35,603 nucleotides of DNA from Gallionellaceae bacterium (GCA_028713345.1 JAQTOM010000014.1:1-35603), one strand, 5' to 3'; counted from the stretch's first letter, positions 19,001 through 27,379 are shown. Notes: generated from the letters alone by a model not told the origin. A program made the numbers and translations.

Positions 19001-19292
19001 CGAAAATGACGTAAACAAAGGAAGCGCCGAAGAAGGAGAAGCCGCGCACCACCTTGGACTTCGGCACCGACAGCATGGCGGTGGTCAGCGGATAAGTCAC
19101 CTGGTCTTCCACCACTTGGGGCGCCTGCCCCGGGTATTCGGTGTAAACGATGACCTGCACATCCGACAGGTCGGGCAGCGCGTCCAGCGGCGTCTTGAGC
19201 ACGGCGTACACGCCCGCCCCGACCACAAATAAGGTTGCCAGCAACACCAGGACGATATTGCGGCTGGACCATTCGATAATCCTGGACAGCAT
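16044..19292 (-). CDS. cusA: CusA-type Cu+/Ag+ RND efflux transporter with in-frame repeat insertion
   Basis: 1082 residues; the usual length is about 1045. The heavy-metal RND signature GAMVDAAIVMIENAHKHLE lies at 398-416. The three methionines that carry metal in E. coli CusA (573, 623, 672) are present as M604 (LLYMP), M654 (PLEM) and M703 (RIDML), with identical spacing between them. The shift of 31 residues comes from an insertion after residue 416; residues 430-456 are encoded by a palindromic DNA element. It forms the inner-membrane proton-driven pump of the CusCBA complex. The insertion lies in a cytoplasmic loop, so function may be kept. The gene begins 2 bases after cusB ends. Confidence 0.93.
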   Translation of the reverse strand: MLSRIIEWSSRNIVLVLLATLFVVGAGVYAVLKTPLDALPDLSDVQVIVYTEYPGQAPQVVEDQVTYPLTTAMLSVPKSKVVRGFSFFGASFVYVIFEDGADVYWARSRVLEYLNFAASRLPKNVTPALGPDATGVGWVYQYAVIGTQRTLAELRTIQDWYLRYQLTKAHGVAEVASIGGFVQQYQVVVDPRRLQSYGIPLSRVSQVIRDSNRDVGGRVIEMAETEFMVRGRGYLRGKTDIEQLVVKAERGVPVLLRDVARVELGPDERRGLTELNGEGEVVAGIAMARYGQNALEVIHNIKDKIAEISSGLPSGVEIKTVYDRSELIHRAIDNLKSTLLEESIIVALVCVLFLMHVRSALVAILMLPVGILIAFIAMHGLGMNSNIMSLGGIAIAIGAMVDAAIVMIENAHKHLERLKQDEPAVEQPVLPHPQPFSRVEKGEKPFSLREKGGGEGAHQEAPGNLRRDAIIAACKEVGPALFFSLLIITVSFLPVFTLEAQEGRLFSPLAYTKTFSMAGAALLSITLVPVLMLLFIHGKIMPETKNPLNRLLIWIYKPVITWVMRWKKLTIVVALAVLVASLFPAAKLGSEFMPTLNEGTLLYMPASLPGMPVTKAAELMQTQDKIIKSFPEVESVFGKAGRAQTATDPAPLEMFETTINLKPQSAWRPGMTLDKLIAEMDAALQIPGVANAWTMPIKARIDMLSTGIRTPIGIKVFGRDLNEMERLAKEIEAVVKAVPGTASAFAERITGGFYLNIEPDREQLARYGLAVGDLQDVISTALGGETVTTTVEGRERFGVAVRYPRELRSTPQMIATQILVPTMEGAMIPLGQLARVEIAKGAPAIRTENALLSAYIYVDVRDRDIGGYVADARKAVRAQVKFLPGYYVTWSGQFEYMERAAAKMKVVIPVTLAIIFVLLYLNFRRLTEALIVMLSVPFALVGGVWLMWLLDYNLSVAVAVGFIALAGVSAEIGVIMLIYMDHALQAIILKRQSSGEQLGLGDVYDAVIQGTLLRVRPIMMTVVAIMAGLLPIMWGSGVGSEVMRRIAAPMVGGMISATLLTLIVIPAIYALIKERALFRGGK
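17926..18003. repeat. palindromic repeat element inside cusA
   Basis: The left arm 17926-17948 and right arm 17980-18003 match except for one mismatch and one gap. Inner arms GGAGAAGGG (17952-17960) and CCCTTCTCC (17968-17976) form a second stem. It is 78 bases, a multiple of three, and has no stop in the cusA frame. It encodes a Pro/Lys/Gly-rich peptide unlike any RND loop. Confidence 0.85.
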
Positions 19293-19294
19293 GA

Positions 19295-20758
19295 TCAGTG
19301 CCCTTTATGTTCGGGGGCGGGGGGATTCCCCCCTTCAGCGAAGGCAGACTGGGGGGGATTTTGCGGCACAACAAATCCCGCATTCCCCCCCTTTGCACCC
19401 GCGATAGGTGCGCCGGCGGGTTCCCCGCTGCTCCGCAGCGACCCTTCCGCAGCCAAAGGGGGGCTACCTTGCGCACCATGCGCGGCATGTTCGCCGAACC
19501 CGCCGACTGCCGCCTTCAGGTTGCTCTCCGCATCAATCAGGAAATTGGCCGCGACGACAACCTTCTCGCCCGCGCCGACTCCTTCCAGCACCTCGACGTA
19601 ATCATCGCTTTGCGTGCCCAGCCTGACCTCCCTCGGCTCGTAACGGCCTTCGGCCAGTGCAATCAAAATAATCTGACGCGTGCCGGTATAAATCACCGCC
19701 GAGACCGGGATGCTGAGCACGTTTTCTTTCCTGCCGCTGCCGGCGGCAATTTCCACGCCGGCGTACATGGCCGGTTTCAGCAAACCGCCCGGATTGGGCA
19801 GTTCGAGGCGGACCGGAACGGTGCGCGTCTGCGGGTTCAGCGTCGGATAAACGTAGGTTACCTTGGCATCGAAATTCTTGTCCGGGTAAGCGTTGATTTT
19901 TACTTTGGCGGATTGCCCGGACTGGACGAAGGGCAAGTCCTGTTCGAATACTTCGACGATCACCCAGACCGTCGAGAGGTCAGCGATCTGATAGAGCATT
20001 TCACCGGGCATGAAGCGCATGCCCTGTACCGCCTTCTTTTCCATGACAATGCCGTTCACCGGGGAACGTAAAGTGAGCGTCCGTCTGGCTTCGCCGGTCG
20101 CATTCAATTGCCGGATTTGCTCATCGCTGATTTCCCAGTTGCGCAGGCGTGTGAGGCTGGACTCGGCCAGTTGCCGCATCCCCTGCTGCGCCTGCGGCTC
20201 CGCTCCACTCATGGATTTCTGCCCGGAAACCGCTATCGCATATTCCCGCTGCGCCGAAACCAGTTCAGGGCTGTAAACGTCCAGCAGCGGCTGATCCTTG
20301 GCGACCGGCTGCCCTGTAGTGTTTACGTACAGCTTGTCTATCCAGCCCTCGAACCGGGGCGCGATGGTGAACATCCTGCGTTCGTCCGCCTCGATCTTGC
20401 CAACCGCACGCAGCACGCGGTGAATTTTCCGCAACGCAACCGTCTCCGTCCTTACACCGAGTTTCTGCACCTTCTCAACACTGATTCCGACCCGTTTGCC
20501 GCCGACATCCGCTTCTTCTTCGCCTTCATACACAGGCACATAATCCATACCCATCGCATCTTTTTTGGGTACAGTCGAGGTATCCGGCAAGCCCATCGCA
20601 TTACGGTAATAGAGTATCTTGCGTTCCTTTTTGGCCGGTGCAGTGGCGGTTGCCTGCTGCGCCATCTCGTGTTTTGCGGAGCCGTAGCGCTGACCTACCC
20701 AGATACCCGCTCCCAGCATTGCCGCCAGCAATATGGCGATGGTCAATTTGGATTTCAT
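19295..20758 (-). CDS. cusB: CusB-type RND periplasmic adaptor with repeat-derived C-terminal tail
   Basis: 487 residues. An N-terminal anchor (about 6-22) is followed by the Met-containing segment RKILYYRNAMGLPDTSTVPKK and DAMGMDYVPVYE, typical of CusB, whose N-terminal Met residues accept Cu+ from CusF. Lipoyl/barrel-sandwich and beta-barrel regions follow (GWIDKLYVNTTGQPVAKDQ, RSPVNGIVMEK, PVRLELPNPGG). The conserved protein seems to end near residue 430. The last 57 residues are low-complexity (PPLAAEGS, PIAGAKGGN, AFAEGGNPP), encoded by inverted-repeat DNA, and finish with EHKGH. The start overlaps cusC by 4 bases (ATGA). The adaptor links CusA to CusC. Confidence 0.92.
   Translation of the reverse strand: MKSKLTIAILLAAMLGAGIWVGQRYGSAKHEMAQQATATAPAKKERKILYYRNAMGLPDTSTVPKKDAMGMDYVPVYEGEEEADVGGKRVGISVEKVQKLGVRTETVALRKIHRVLRAVGKIEADERRMFTIAPRFEGWIDKLYVNTTGQPVAKDQPLLDVYSPELVSAQREYAIAVSGQKSMSGAEPQAQQGMRQLAESSLTRLRNWEISDEQIRQLNATGEARRTLTLRSPVNGIVMEKKAVQGMRFMPGEMLYQIADLSTVWVIVEVFEQDLPFVQSGQSAKVKINAYPDKNFDAKVTYVYPTLNPQTRTVPVRLELPNPGGLLKPAMYAGVEIAAGSGRKENVLSIPVSAVIYTGTRQIILIALAEGRYEPREVRLGTQSDDYVEVLEGVGAGEKVVVAANFLIDAESNLKAAVGGFGEHAAHGAQGSPPLAAEGSLRSSGEPAGAPIAGAKGGNAGFVVPQNPPQSAFAEGGNPPAPEHKGH
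19316..19470. repeat. inverted-repeat DNA encoding the cusB C-terminal tail
   Basis: CCCCCCTTTG (19386-19395) pairs perfectly with CAAAGGGGGG (19454-19463). Further G/C runs (about 19324-19338, 19352-19358 and 19385-19391) can form other stems such as GGGGGATTCCCCC. All of it stays open in the cusB frame. The encoded Gly/Pro/Ala peptide is typical of repeat-derived sequence rather than of an adaptor protein. Confidence 0.7.
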
Positions 20759-22020
20759 AGGTCTTCTCCCAGCAGTTTTTCAATGTCAGCAAGGTGCATC
20801 TGTGCTTCTATTTGCGCCTTCAATGTGTCGAGTCTTGCCTTGCGTATCTGGCGTTGCGCATCCAGCAGGGTCGCGAAATCAACCTTGCCGGTTTCATATC
20901 CGGCAAGGGCCGATTCAAAGGTCAATTCCGCCTGGGGCAGCAGGTTTTTCTGGTTGAGCGATTCGATGCGCAATGCCGACCTAAGCGCAAACAGGCTTTC
21001 AGCCAGGTCGGCCAGCGCCTGGTTTTGCGCCGCTTCACGATGTGCCTTGGCCGCATCGAGCATCGCGCCGGCTTCCCGTTCCTGCGAACGGCGCGTCTGC
21101 TGCTGCAACGGTATGTTGAGTTCAAACATCAACTCCCACTCGTTGAAACGGCTGCGATTCTGGATGGGGGAAATACCCAGTGTAAAATCCGGGTAGCGGT
21201 TCTTGAACACCAGATCGCGGTTCTTTCCCGTGGCAGCAACCTGCGCATCCAGGATAAACAGCTGCGGGTTGTTTGTCCGCAGCCTTTCTTCCAGCGAAGC
21301 GAATTCCAGTCTGGCCGGGGCCGGCAGCGGGCGCAATGCCTGCGGCTCCGCCAGCGGCGCGCTTGGTGCACGCCGCAGCAATGCATTGATGCGAGCCATC
21401 GCATGGTGATGCTCGGTTTCCAGCGTCAGCAGTTCACCGCGCATGGATGTTTGTTCGACTTGGGCGCGGATCACATCCTGCTGCTGCGCCAAGCCTGTCG
21501 CATATCTAGCCTGCGCCGTCTGTTCCAGGCCCGACACCAGATCGAGCAGTTCGCGTGTCAGCTTCTCGCTATGCGCTGCAAGGTAATATTGCGCATAAGC
21601 CGTTTTCACCCTGGCGGACAACTCCGACCAGGTTGCCGCCAGCCTTCCGTTCGCCTGGCTGGCTTCCGCTTCCGCCATTTCTTTTTTCAGGTCGCGCTTG
21701 CCCCAGAAAGGAATGGGTTGCGTGACCAGATAACGTGTGCTTCCCACCTGGTTGGGCAGCAAGCTGGGGGAGTCTGGCGTACCCTTGTTAGTGATGTCGC
21801 GCAGCTCTGTCCGCAACACCGGATCCGGCAATGCACCCGCCGGATAGATACGCTCGGATGCAGCCTCCGCTTCCAGCCGTATGGCTGCCAATTCCGGATT
21901 CTGCTGTCTGGTCAGTTCGATCAGGCTTTCAATATTTGCTCCCGGCATGGTTTCCTCTGCGCTCCATGCCGGAGAAGCAAATAACACTGCACAACATAAG
22001 ATTCTGAATCTGTTTCCCAT
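20755..22020 (-). CDS. cusC: CusC-type outer-membrane efflux channel (TolC family)
   Basis: 421 residues from the ATG at 22020, which starts a signal peptide (MGNRFRILCCAVLFASPAWSA) and has GGAG upstream; an earlier in-frame start at 22059 would bury the signal. Two OEP repeats are visible: IESLIELTRQQNPELAAIRLEAEAA near the start, and LPAPARLEFASLEERLRTNNPQLFILDAQV in the middle, each followed by long helical stretches. It forms the outer-membrane exit duct of the CusCBA pump. No lipobox Cys at the mature N-terminus is evident, unlike E. coli CusC. It overlaps cusB by 4 bases. Confidence 0.9.
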   Translation of the reverse strand: MGNRFRILCCAVLFASPAWSAEETMPGANIESLIELTRQQNPELAAIRLEAEAASERIYPAGALPDPVLRTELRDITNKGTPDSPSLLPNQVGSTRYLVTQPIPFWGKRDLKKEMAEAEASQANGRLAATWSELSARVKTAYAQYYLAAHSEKLTRELLDLVSGLEQTAQARYATGLAQQQDVIRAQVEQTSMRGELLTLETEHHHAMARINALLRRAPSAPLAEPQALRPLPAPARLEFASLEERLRTNNPQLFILDAQVAATGKNRDLVFKNRYPDFTLGISPIQNRSRFNEWELMFELNIPLQQQTRRSQEREAGAMLDAAKAHREAAQNQALADLAESLFALRSALRIESLNQKNLLPQAELTFESALAGYETGKVDFATLLDAQRQIRKARLDTLKAQIEAQMHLADIEKLLGEDL

Positions 22021-22126
22021 GATGATGCTCCAACACGCACCGCCGCTGGCGGCAAACAATTATGCGAGAGAAGGTAACGCACGACAGGGTGCTCCGCTGT
22101 TGCGGAACGGTCAAGCGCAGGGATGG

Positions 22127-22513
22127 CTAATTCAGAAAAGAGCAGAAGCGGATGGGAATGGGCGGGCCGGTATCCGGCACCGCATGTTCGGAGGAAATCG
22201 CAGGGCGTTCATGCTGTATTTGCGGGAAAGGCACCAGCCAGGCTACCACGCTGACCGGTGCGGCGACTGTCGTATTGTGCTGATCCACGCTGACCTGGCC
22301 GGTCTGGTCGCAATGCATCAGACAGGCATTGGCGTTGGGAATTTCTGTTTCGTGGCACGGCATGACGCCGTCATCCTGGCTCAGGGAATAAGCCTGCACC
22401 GGGCTGGCGTTGGGCGCAACACAGGCGTTCGCGGCGACTATTCCTTGCGCGAACAACAGCAGCCCGAGCATCAACCGGGCCAGCCATTTGATTTTATGTT
22501 GCGTCAGTTTCAT
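22127..22513 (-). CDS. small secreted Cys/His-containing protein upstream of cusC
   Basis: 128 residues from the ATG at 22513 (MKLTQHKIKWLARLMLGLLLFAQGIVAANA), a good signal peptide; a TTG at 22534 would add seven residues. No strong ribosome site is visible for either. The mature part has CVAPNASP, PCHETEIPNANACLMHCDQ and a Pro-rich end, so it may bind metal or be disulfide-linked. Small proteins of this kind often precede cusC in betaproteobacterial copper operons, but I cannot name a family. It lies 106 bases upstream of cusC. Confidence 0.65.
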   Translation of the reverse strand: MKLTQHKIKWLARLMLGLLLFAQGIVAANACVAPNASPVQAYSLSQDDGVMPCHETEIPNANACLMHCDQTGQVSVDQHNTTVAAPVSVVAWLVPFPQIQHERPAISSEHAVPDTGPPIPIRFCSFLN

Positions 22514-22630
22514 CGTAATATTTTGCGGAATCAACTACTCAACTTGGCAAACTATATCTGATCTGCGGGAATTTGGCATCAAAATTGAATTGTGCCACAA
22601 ACAAAGCACAGGCCAGTATGGCTTACCTTT

Positions 22631-22654
22631 CGGCTGCTTGTAGCCAAGCAGCCG
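22631..22654 (-). terminator. perfect hairpin after the 52-residue gene
   Basis: CGGCTGCTTG pairs perfectly with CAAGCAGCCG around a four-base loop. It lies 1 base after the stop of the small gene at 22656. There is no U-run, so it could act as an attenuator or RNA stabiliser rather than a full terminator between that gene and the cus genes. Confidence 0.45.
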
Positions 22655-22655
22655 C

Positions 22656-22814
22656 TTAAATCAGGTAGATCACTATTGCCGCCAATCCGATAATCAGGGC
22701 GCTCAGGATAACGAACGGTGCGTACTCCGCATACGTCAATTTTCCCTGTGGAATCGGCCTTATTCTGAGCGTAGAGTCCATTTCATCACGCAATACCCCA
22801 TGAAGGAATTTCAT
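22656..22814 (-). CDS. small single-span membrane protein (52 residues)
   Basis: The ATG at 22814 has GGAG 5 bases upstream. The product starts MKFLHGVLRDEMDST, continues with a basic stretch (LRIRPIPQGKLTYAEY) and ends in one membrane helix (FVILSALIIGLAAIVIYLI). It is too short for ordinary gene finders. It is the first gene after the predicted promoter of the copper cluster. I do not recognise a family; its charge pattern suggests the N-terminus is cytoplasmic. It could be a pump-associated small subunit or a leader (inference). Confidence 0.65.
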   Translation of the reverse strand: MKFLHGVLRDEMDSTLRIRPIPQGKLTYAEYAPFVILSALIIGLAAIVIYLI

Positions 22815-23067
22815 TTTATTCTCCAATCTGCACTATTGTTCATGTGTGCGTAGACACATTATCAGTAATTTGGTTGCATACCCAAGCTCACGCATCTGTT
22901 TTTGGGTATAAGAATGAAAGGTGCCATAAATCAGATGAACGGTTGATTCGGATGGGCAAATGGCCGGTGAGATTGAGTGCGCTACACAGCACTACGGGGA
23001 TAGTGCGGGCTTTATTGAGGCGTGCTATCCAGTTAGTCAGGATAACCGGAATATTTATAACGAGAGG
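22815..23067. other. spacer between dsbB and the copper cluster
   Basis: About 250 bases. Apart from the promoter/operator candidate near 22858-22909 and a small ATGTGT...ACACAT hairpin (22842-22858), I see no gene or clear terminator for the isc-dsbB operon that ends at 23068. Confidence 0.4.
22858..22909 (-). promoter_or_regulatory. candidate promoter and operator of the copper cluster
   Basis: On the minus strand, TTGGGT (22885-22880) and GATAAT (22863-22858) are separated by 16 bases, a fair sigma70 arrangement 44 bases before the small gene. ATACCCAA (22878-22885) and TTGGGTAT (22902-22909) form a perfect 8-base inverted repeat across 16 bases. It overlaps the -35 box, so it is a good place for a regulator to bind. 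The regulator is not in the window. Confidence 0.45.
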
Positions 23068-23583
23068 TCAAGCAGGTTTTCTAAGGGCGATCATTGCCGC
23101 CCATGCGCCGAGCAATACATACCAGACCAGCGACCATTCCGGAATGCCGAGGGTGAGAAATGTCCAGCCTTTGGCGGCACATTCGCCGGAACCATGCATC
23201 AGTTCCTGCAAGACTTCGGTCATGGGGAAGTTTTCCAGCATGTAATCCAGGCCGGGGCCGCAGGCGGGTACCTGATCCTTGGGCAGGTGTTGTATCCAGA
23301 TGTGGCGGCTGGCCACGCCCACGCCGCTTAGTGCGAGCAAGCCTATCAATACGGCGTACCCTTTAGCCCCCGCACGTTCCGGGTTGTGCAGCGTGGCAAC
23401 GGCGAACACCACCAGCATGGCGATGAAGATGACGCGCTGAATCATGCACAGCGGGCAGGGATCCTGACGCAAGACATGCTGCAAATAGAGTGCCGCACCG
23501 AACAGCACGGAAATTACCAGTACACCAGGCAGATACAGCCAGCGGTTGGCAAGCGAGCGCCACAATGCCAACAACTTGCCCAT
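23068..23583 (-). CDS. dsbB: disulfide bond formation protein DsbB
   Basis: 171 residues from the ATG at 23583, which has GGTGGAG upstream. Four membrane helices are visible. The redox pairs are C43/C46 (CPLC after the first helix) and C108/C135 (PACGPGLDYML...GSGECA) in the second periplasmic loop, as in E. coli DsbB. It reoxidises DsbA and passes electrons to quinone. The gene begins 2 bases after iscX ends, and its ribosome site lies in the final iscX codons. It therefore looks like the last gene of the isc operon, an unusual addition. No dsbA is present here. Confidence 0.92.
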   Translation of the reverse strand: MGKLLALWRSLANRWLYLPGVLVISVLFGAALYLQHVLRQDPCPLCMIQRVIFIAMLVVFAVATLHNPERAGAKGYAVLIGLLALSGVGVASRHIWIQHLPKDQVPACGPGLDYMLENFPMTEVLQELMHGSGECAAKGWTFLTLGIPEWSLVWYVLLGAWAAMIALRKPA

Positions 23584-23585
23584 AC

Positions 23586-23780
23586 CTACTCCACCTCGTC
23601 TATCCACGCCATCTGGATGGCTTCCAGAACTTTCTCTCCGCCATGATTGTGATCGTCGTCAAAGTCTTCAAGCTCCACCACCCAGTTGTGCAAATCGGTG
23701 AAACGAACGGTCTTCGGGTCGATTTCCGGATGCGCTTCCGCCAACTCAATGGCGATCGTACTTACATCAGTCCATTTCAT
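23586..23780 (-). CDS. iscX: Fe-S cluster assembly protein IscX
   Basis: 64 residues, the normal size. MKWTDVSTIAIELAEAHPEIDP, RFTDLHNWVVELEDF and EKVLEAIQMAWIDE are the conserved IscX (YfhJ) features, with an acidic face that binds IscS and iron. It modulates cysteine desulfurase activity. The gene starts 1 base after fdx ends and stops 2 bases before dsbB starts, so it is part of one operon. Confidence 0.93.
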   Translation of the reverse strand: MKWTDVSTIAIELAEAHPEIDPKTVRFTDLHNWVVELEDFDDDHNHGGEKVLEAIQMAWIDEVE

Positions 23781-23781
23781 T

Positions 23782-24120
23782 TCAGTGTCCTTCTTTCGCC
23801 ATGTTGATGGTGTACTTGGGTATCTCGATGACCAGGTCTTTATCGCCCACCAGCGCCTGGCAACTCAGGCGCGAACTCGGCTCCAGCCCCCATGCCATGT
23901 CCAGCAAATCCTCTTCTGTTTCTTCTGCGGGTGCAAGCGAATTGAACCCCTCGCGCAGGATGACGTGGCAGGTGGTGCAGGCGCAGGATTTTTCGCAGGC
24001 ATGTTCGATTTCCACATCGTGCTGCAACAGCGCGTCACAGATGGAAACACCCGGCGCAGCGTCGAACACCACGCCCTTGGGGCACAGTTCTTCATGCGGT
24101 AACACGATAATCTGCGGCAT
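23782..24120 (-). CDS. fdx: ISC-type [2Fe-2S] ferredoxin
   Basis: 112 residues. The cluster ligands C42, C48, C51 and C87 sit at the positions known for E. coli Fdx, in [14 protein letters not shown] and SRLSCQAL. The C-terminal [16 protein letters not shown] is also typical. It supplies electrons for cluster assembly on IscU. It lies 1 base downstream of hscA and 1 base upstream of iscX. Confidence 0.95.
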   Translation of the reverse strand: MPQIIVLPHEELCPKGVVFDAAPGVSICDALLQHDVEIEHACEKSCACTTCHVILREGFNSLAPAEETEEDLLDMAWGLEPSSRLSCQALVGDKDLVIEIPKYTINMAKEGH

Positions 24121-24121
24121 T

Positions 24122-25987
24122 TCAGGTCTCCAGATCGGTTAATTTACGCCCGCCCAGCACACGCGACACGCTCTTGTCCATGCGTGCCTGGGCGAAGGTT
24201 ACGGTGGCATCGTTCAGCTGGGTGACAGAACGCTTGATGGCATGATGGTCGGCAGTTTGCAGCACCGCGCGCAATCCGTCCATGCAGGCGAGGATATGCG
24301 CCTCCTCGTCCTTGTTCAGCAGGGCCGCATCCTGCGCCAGCGCATTCTGCACCGCCTCCAGCAATTGCTCAGCCTCCACCTGCTGTTCGCGCAGCGCGCG
24401 CGCCTGCATGTCGTCCTGTGCATGCTGGTTCGAATCCTGCAACATGCGCGTGATTTCCGTATCGGACAGGCCGTATGAAGGCTTCACGGTAATGTGCGCC
24501 TCCACCCCGCTGCCTGTCTCGCGCGCGGAGACATCCAGCAGCCCGTCCGCATCCACCTGGAAGGTAATGCGGATACGTGCCGCCCCCGCCACCATGGGCG
24601 GAATGCCGCGCAATTCAAACCTGGCCAGCGAGCGGCAATCGGCCACCAGTTCGCGCTCCCCCTGCACCACATGCACGCTCATCGCAGTCTGCCCATCCTT
24701 GAACGTGGTGAACTCCTGCGCGCGCGCGGTGGGAATCGTGCTGTTGCGCGGGATGATTTTTTCGGTCAGGCCGCCCATGGTTTCGATACCCAGCGACAAC
24801 GGGATCACATCGAGCAGCAGCCAGTCGTCGGCGCTGCGGTTGCCCGCCAGCACATTGGCCTGTATCGCCGCGCCCAGCGCCACGACCTTGTCCGGGTCAA
24901 GGTTGGTGAGTGGAGTCTGCCGGAAAAATTCCGCCACGGCACGCTGCACCTGCGGCATGCGCGTGGCGCCGCCCACCATCACCACCCCCTTGATATCCGT
25001 AACCGCAAGCCCCGCATCACGCAAGGCACGGCGCACAGGCTGCAAGGTATGCTCCACCAGGTTCTGGCTCATGTCATGAAAATCCTGCCGGGCCAACACG
25101 GTATCAATCGTCTCGCCGCTACGCAGGATGGCAGTCACACGCGTTTCGTCATGTTCGGTCAATTCTTCCTTGGCGGCGCGCGCACGCGTTAGCAGCAGCC
25201 GCGTATCCGCTGCACCCAGCGCAGAAAGATTATTCTTTTCCAGCAGCCAGCAGTAGATGCGATGGTCGAAATCGTCGCCGCCCAGCGCAGAATTGCCATT
25301 GGTGGCAAGCACTTCAAACACGCCTCTCGACAGCTTCAGGATGGAAATATCGAATGTTCCACCGCCCAGGTCATACACCGCGTACACCCCCTCGGCGGCA
25401 TTATCCAGCCCGTAAGCGATGGCGGCAGCAGTGGGTTCGTTGAGCAATCGCAACACATTGAGCCCCGCCAGCTTGGCCGCATCCTTGGTAGCCTGGCGCT
25501 GTGCGTCGTCAAAATAGGCCGGTACGGTAATTACCGCACCGACCAGTCCACCGCCCAGCGCTTCTTCGGCGCGCGCGCGCAGCACCCTGAGAATTTCCGC
25601 CGATACTTCGACCGGACTTTTTACCCCGGCGACGGTGCGCAACTGCACCATGCCGGGTGCGTCCACGAAATGGTAATGCAACCCGCTGGCGTTGCCGATA
25701 TCCGACAAGCCGCGCCCCATGAAACGCTTGGCCGAGACGATGGTGTTGGTCGGGTCTTCGCTCTGCATTGCTTGCGCGGCCTCGCCTGCCTGCACACTGC
25801 CGTCGGCAAGGTAGCGCACCACCGAGGGCAGCAGTGCGCGGCCTTGCTCATCGTTCAGCACCACGCTGATGCCGTTGCGCACCGTCGCCACCAGTGAATT
25901 GGTGGTGCCCAGGTCTATGCCCACCGCCAGCCGGTGTTCGTGCGGTGCGGCACTCATGCCGGGTTCGGAGATTTGTAGTAGAGCCAT
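24122..25987 (-). CDS. hscA: Fe-S cluster assembly chaperone HscA (Hsp70 family)
   Basis: 621 residues, close to the E. coli length of 616. The Hsp70 ATPase signatures are [15 protein letters not shown] near residue 23, [13 protein letters not shown] and [14 protein letters not shown]. The substrate-binding half follows with [30 protein letters not shown]. It binds the LPPVK segment of IscU and, with HscB, drives release of the cluster using ATP. Its start shares one base with the hscB stop, which implies translational coupling. Confidence 0.96.
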   Translation of the reverse strand: MALLQISEPGMSAAPHEHRLAVGIDLGTTNSLVATVRNGISVVLNDEQGRALLPSVVRYLADGSVQAGEAAQAMQSEDPTNTIVSAKRFMGRGLSDIGNASGLHYHFVDAPGMVQLRTVAGVKSPVEVSAEILRVLRARAEEALGGGLVGAVITVPAYFDDAQRQATKDAAKLAGLNVLRLLNEPTAAAIAYGLDNAAEGVYAVYDLGGGTFDISILKLSRGVFEVLATNGNSALGGDDFDHRIYCWLLEKNNLSALGAADTRLLLTRARAAKEELTEHDETRVTAILRSGETIDTVLARQDFHDMSQNLVEHTLQPVRRALRDAGLAVTDIKGVVMVGGATRMPQVQRAVAEFFRQTPLTNLDPDKVVALGAAIQANVLAGNRSADDWLLLDVIPLSLGIETMGGLTEKIIPRNSTIPTARAQEFTTFKDGQTAMSVHVVQGERELVADCRSLARFELRGIPPMVAGAARIRITFQVDADGLLDVSARETGSGVEAHITVKPSYGLSDTEITRMLQDSNQHAQDDMQARALREQQVEAEQLLEAVQNALAQDAALLNKDEEAHILACMDGLRAVLQTADHHAIKRSVTQLNDATVTFAQARMDKSVSRVLGGRKLTDLET

Positions 25988-26571
25988 CAGTTGTCTATCG
26001 CATCAAAAGCGGAATTGATTTCTTCCGCAAGTTTTTCCAGGAATTTCAGTTTGCGCACGCCTTCGGTTGCCGCAGCATAGTCGCGCTCGATGTCAATTTG
26101 GTCGGCAAGCTGCTGTTGCAATACATGCACTTCATGCTGCAGGCGCAATTTCAGTTTGTCCAGTTCACCGGCATCGCGCGCTTCCTCGGCTTCCTGAATG
26201 GCTTCGTGCCATTCCATCTGCTCCATCAGGAAACCCGCCGGCATTATGGTATTGGTTTCTTCCTGAGTATCCACGCCGCGCAAGGAGAGCAGATAGCGCG
26301 CGCGCTTGATGGGGTTGTTCAGGGTCTGGTAGGCCTCATTCACCCGGGTAGCCCATTGCATGGACACACGGCGCTCGGCCTCGGAAAGATGGGAGAATTT
26401 GTCCGGATGAACCTGCACTTGCAGCGCGTGATAATGCTGGTCGAGCTGGGTATGGTCAATCCGGTAGCTTGTTGGCAGGCCGAACAGTTGAAAAAAATCC
26501 TGCTGAAAACGAGATTCGTCGAAGACAAATCGAGTTTCGGCACTGCCAAAATCGGAAACAGCGGCCTGCAT
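25987..26571 (-). CDS. hscB: co-chaperone HscB (J-domain)
   Basis: 194 residues. The J domain contains DFFQLFGLP and the catalytic [14 protein letters not shown], where HPD stimulates HscA. The C-terminal three-helix part, which binds IscU, includes [21 protein letters not shown]. The first 24 residues precede the usual start of the domain and make the protein about 20 longer than E. coli HscB; no strong ribosome site is seen, so a later start is possible. The gene lies 5 bases after iscA. Confidence 0.93.
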   Translation of the reverse strand: MQAAVSDFGSAETRFVFDESRFQQDFFQLFGLPTSYRIDHTQLDQHYHALQVQVHPDKFSHLSEAERRVSMQWATRVNEAYQTLNNPIKRARYLLSLRGVDTQEETNTIMPAGFLMEQMEWHEAIQEAEEARDAGELDKLKLRLQHEVHVLQQQLADQIDIERDYAAATEGVRKLKFLEKLAEEINSAFDAIDN

Positions 26572-26576
26572 CAGGG

Positions 26577-26900
26577 TTAAACGCTAAAGCTCTCGCCGCA
26601 GCCGCACTCGTTCTTCACATTGGGGTTTTTGAACTTGAAACCTTCGTTCAAGCCCTCGCGCGTATAGTCCAACACCATGCCATCGACATAGGCCAAGCTC
26701 TTCGGATCAATCAGAACCGTAACGCCGTCGCTGGTAAACTGGATATCATCGTCACCCACTTCATCGGCAAACTCCAGCTTGTAGGACATACCCGAACAAC
26801 CGCTGGTACGTACGCCTACGCGCAGGCCGACGCCCTTGCCGCGTTTGGCCAGAAAATTCTGTACATGCCGTGCCGCACTTTCAGTCAATGTGATAGCCAT
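26577..26900 (-). CDS. iscA: A-type Fe-S carrier IscA
   Basis: 107 residues from the ATG at 26900 ([13 protein letters not shown]) with AAAGGAT upstream; the longer open frame to 26993 overlaps iscU and is not used. The ligands C35, C99 and C101 (TSGCSGMSY and [11 protein letters not shown]) are at the E. coli positions. It carries clusters, mainly [4Fe-4S], to target proteins. The gene lies 4 bases after iscU. Confidence 0.95.
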   Translation of the reverse strand: MAITLTESAARHVQNFLAKRGKGVGLRVGVRTSGCSGMSYKLEFADEVGDDDIQFTSDGVTVLIDPKSLAYVDGMVLDYTREGLNEGFKFKNPNVKNECGCGESFSV

Positions 26901-26904
26901 TGTC

Positions 26905-27327
26905 TTATCCTTTGCAACTTTCCTTGCAGGCAGGCGCTTCCACCATTGCACCGTGCTTGCTCTTGTAATCCTGCACCGCCGCCTTGATGGCATCCTCCGC
27001 CAGAATCGAGCAGTGTATCTTCACCGGCGGCAGCGCCAGCTCTTCGGCAATCTGGCTATTCTTGATGAGCAAGGCCTCATCCACCGTCTTGCCCTTGACC
27101 CACTCGGTCACCAGAGAACTCGACGCAATCGCCGAACCGCAACCGTAAGTCTTGAACTTCGCATCCTCGATGATGCCGTCCTTACCCACCTTGATTTGCA
27201 GCTTCATCACATCGCCGCAGGCCGGTGCGCCCACCATGCCGGTGCCCACGTCATCATCTTCCTTGCCGAAGGATCCGACATTGCGCGGATGTTCGTAGTG
27301 GTCTAAAACTTTTTCACTGTATGCCAT
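26905..27327 (-). CDS. iscU: Fe-S cluster scaffold IscU
   Basis: 140 residues. The cluster ligands C37, C63 and C106 and the exchange-controlling D39 are conserved ([27 protein letters not shown]). LPPVK is the HscA recognition motif. The tail adds [10 protein letters not shown] with two Cys, beyond the usual end, a small extension. It receives sulfur from IscS and builds [2Fe-2S] clusters. A 128-base gap with an inverted repeat separates it from iscS, which is unusual in this compact operon. Confidence 0.96.
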   Translation of the reverse strand: MAYSEKVLDHYEHPRNVGSFGKEDDDVGTGMVGAPACGDVMKLQIKVGKDGIIEDAKFKTYGCGSAIASSSLVTEWVKGKTVDEALLIKNSQIAEELALPPVKIHCSILAEDAIKAAVQDYKSKHGAMVEAPACKESCKG

Positions 27328-27379
27328 TTGGTGCTCCTTTCAGTCGCAGAGAAGGGGAAAATCAGAGAAGGAGGAAGAG

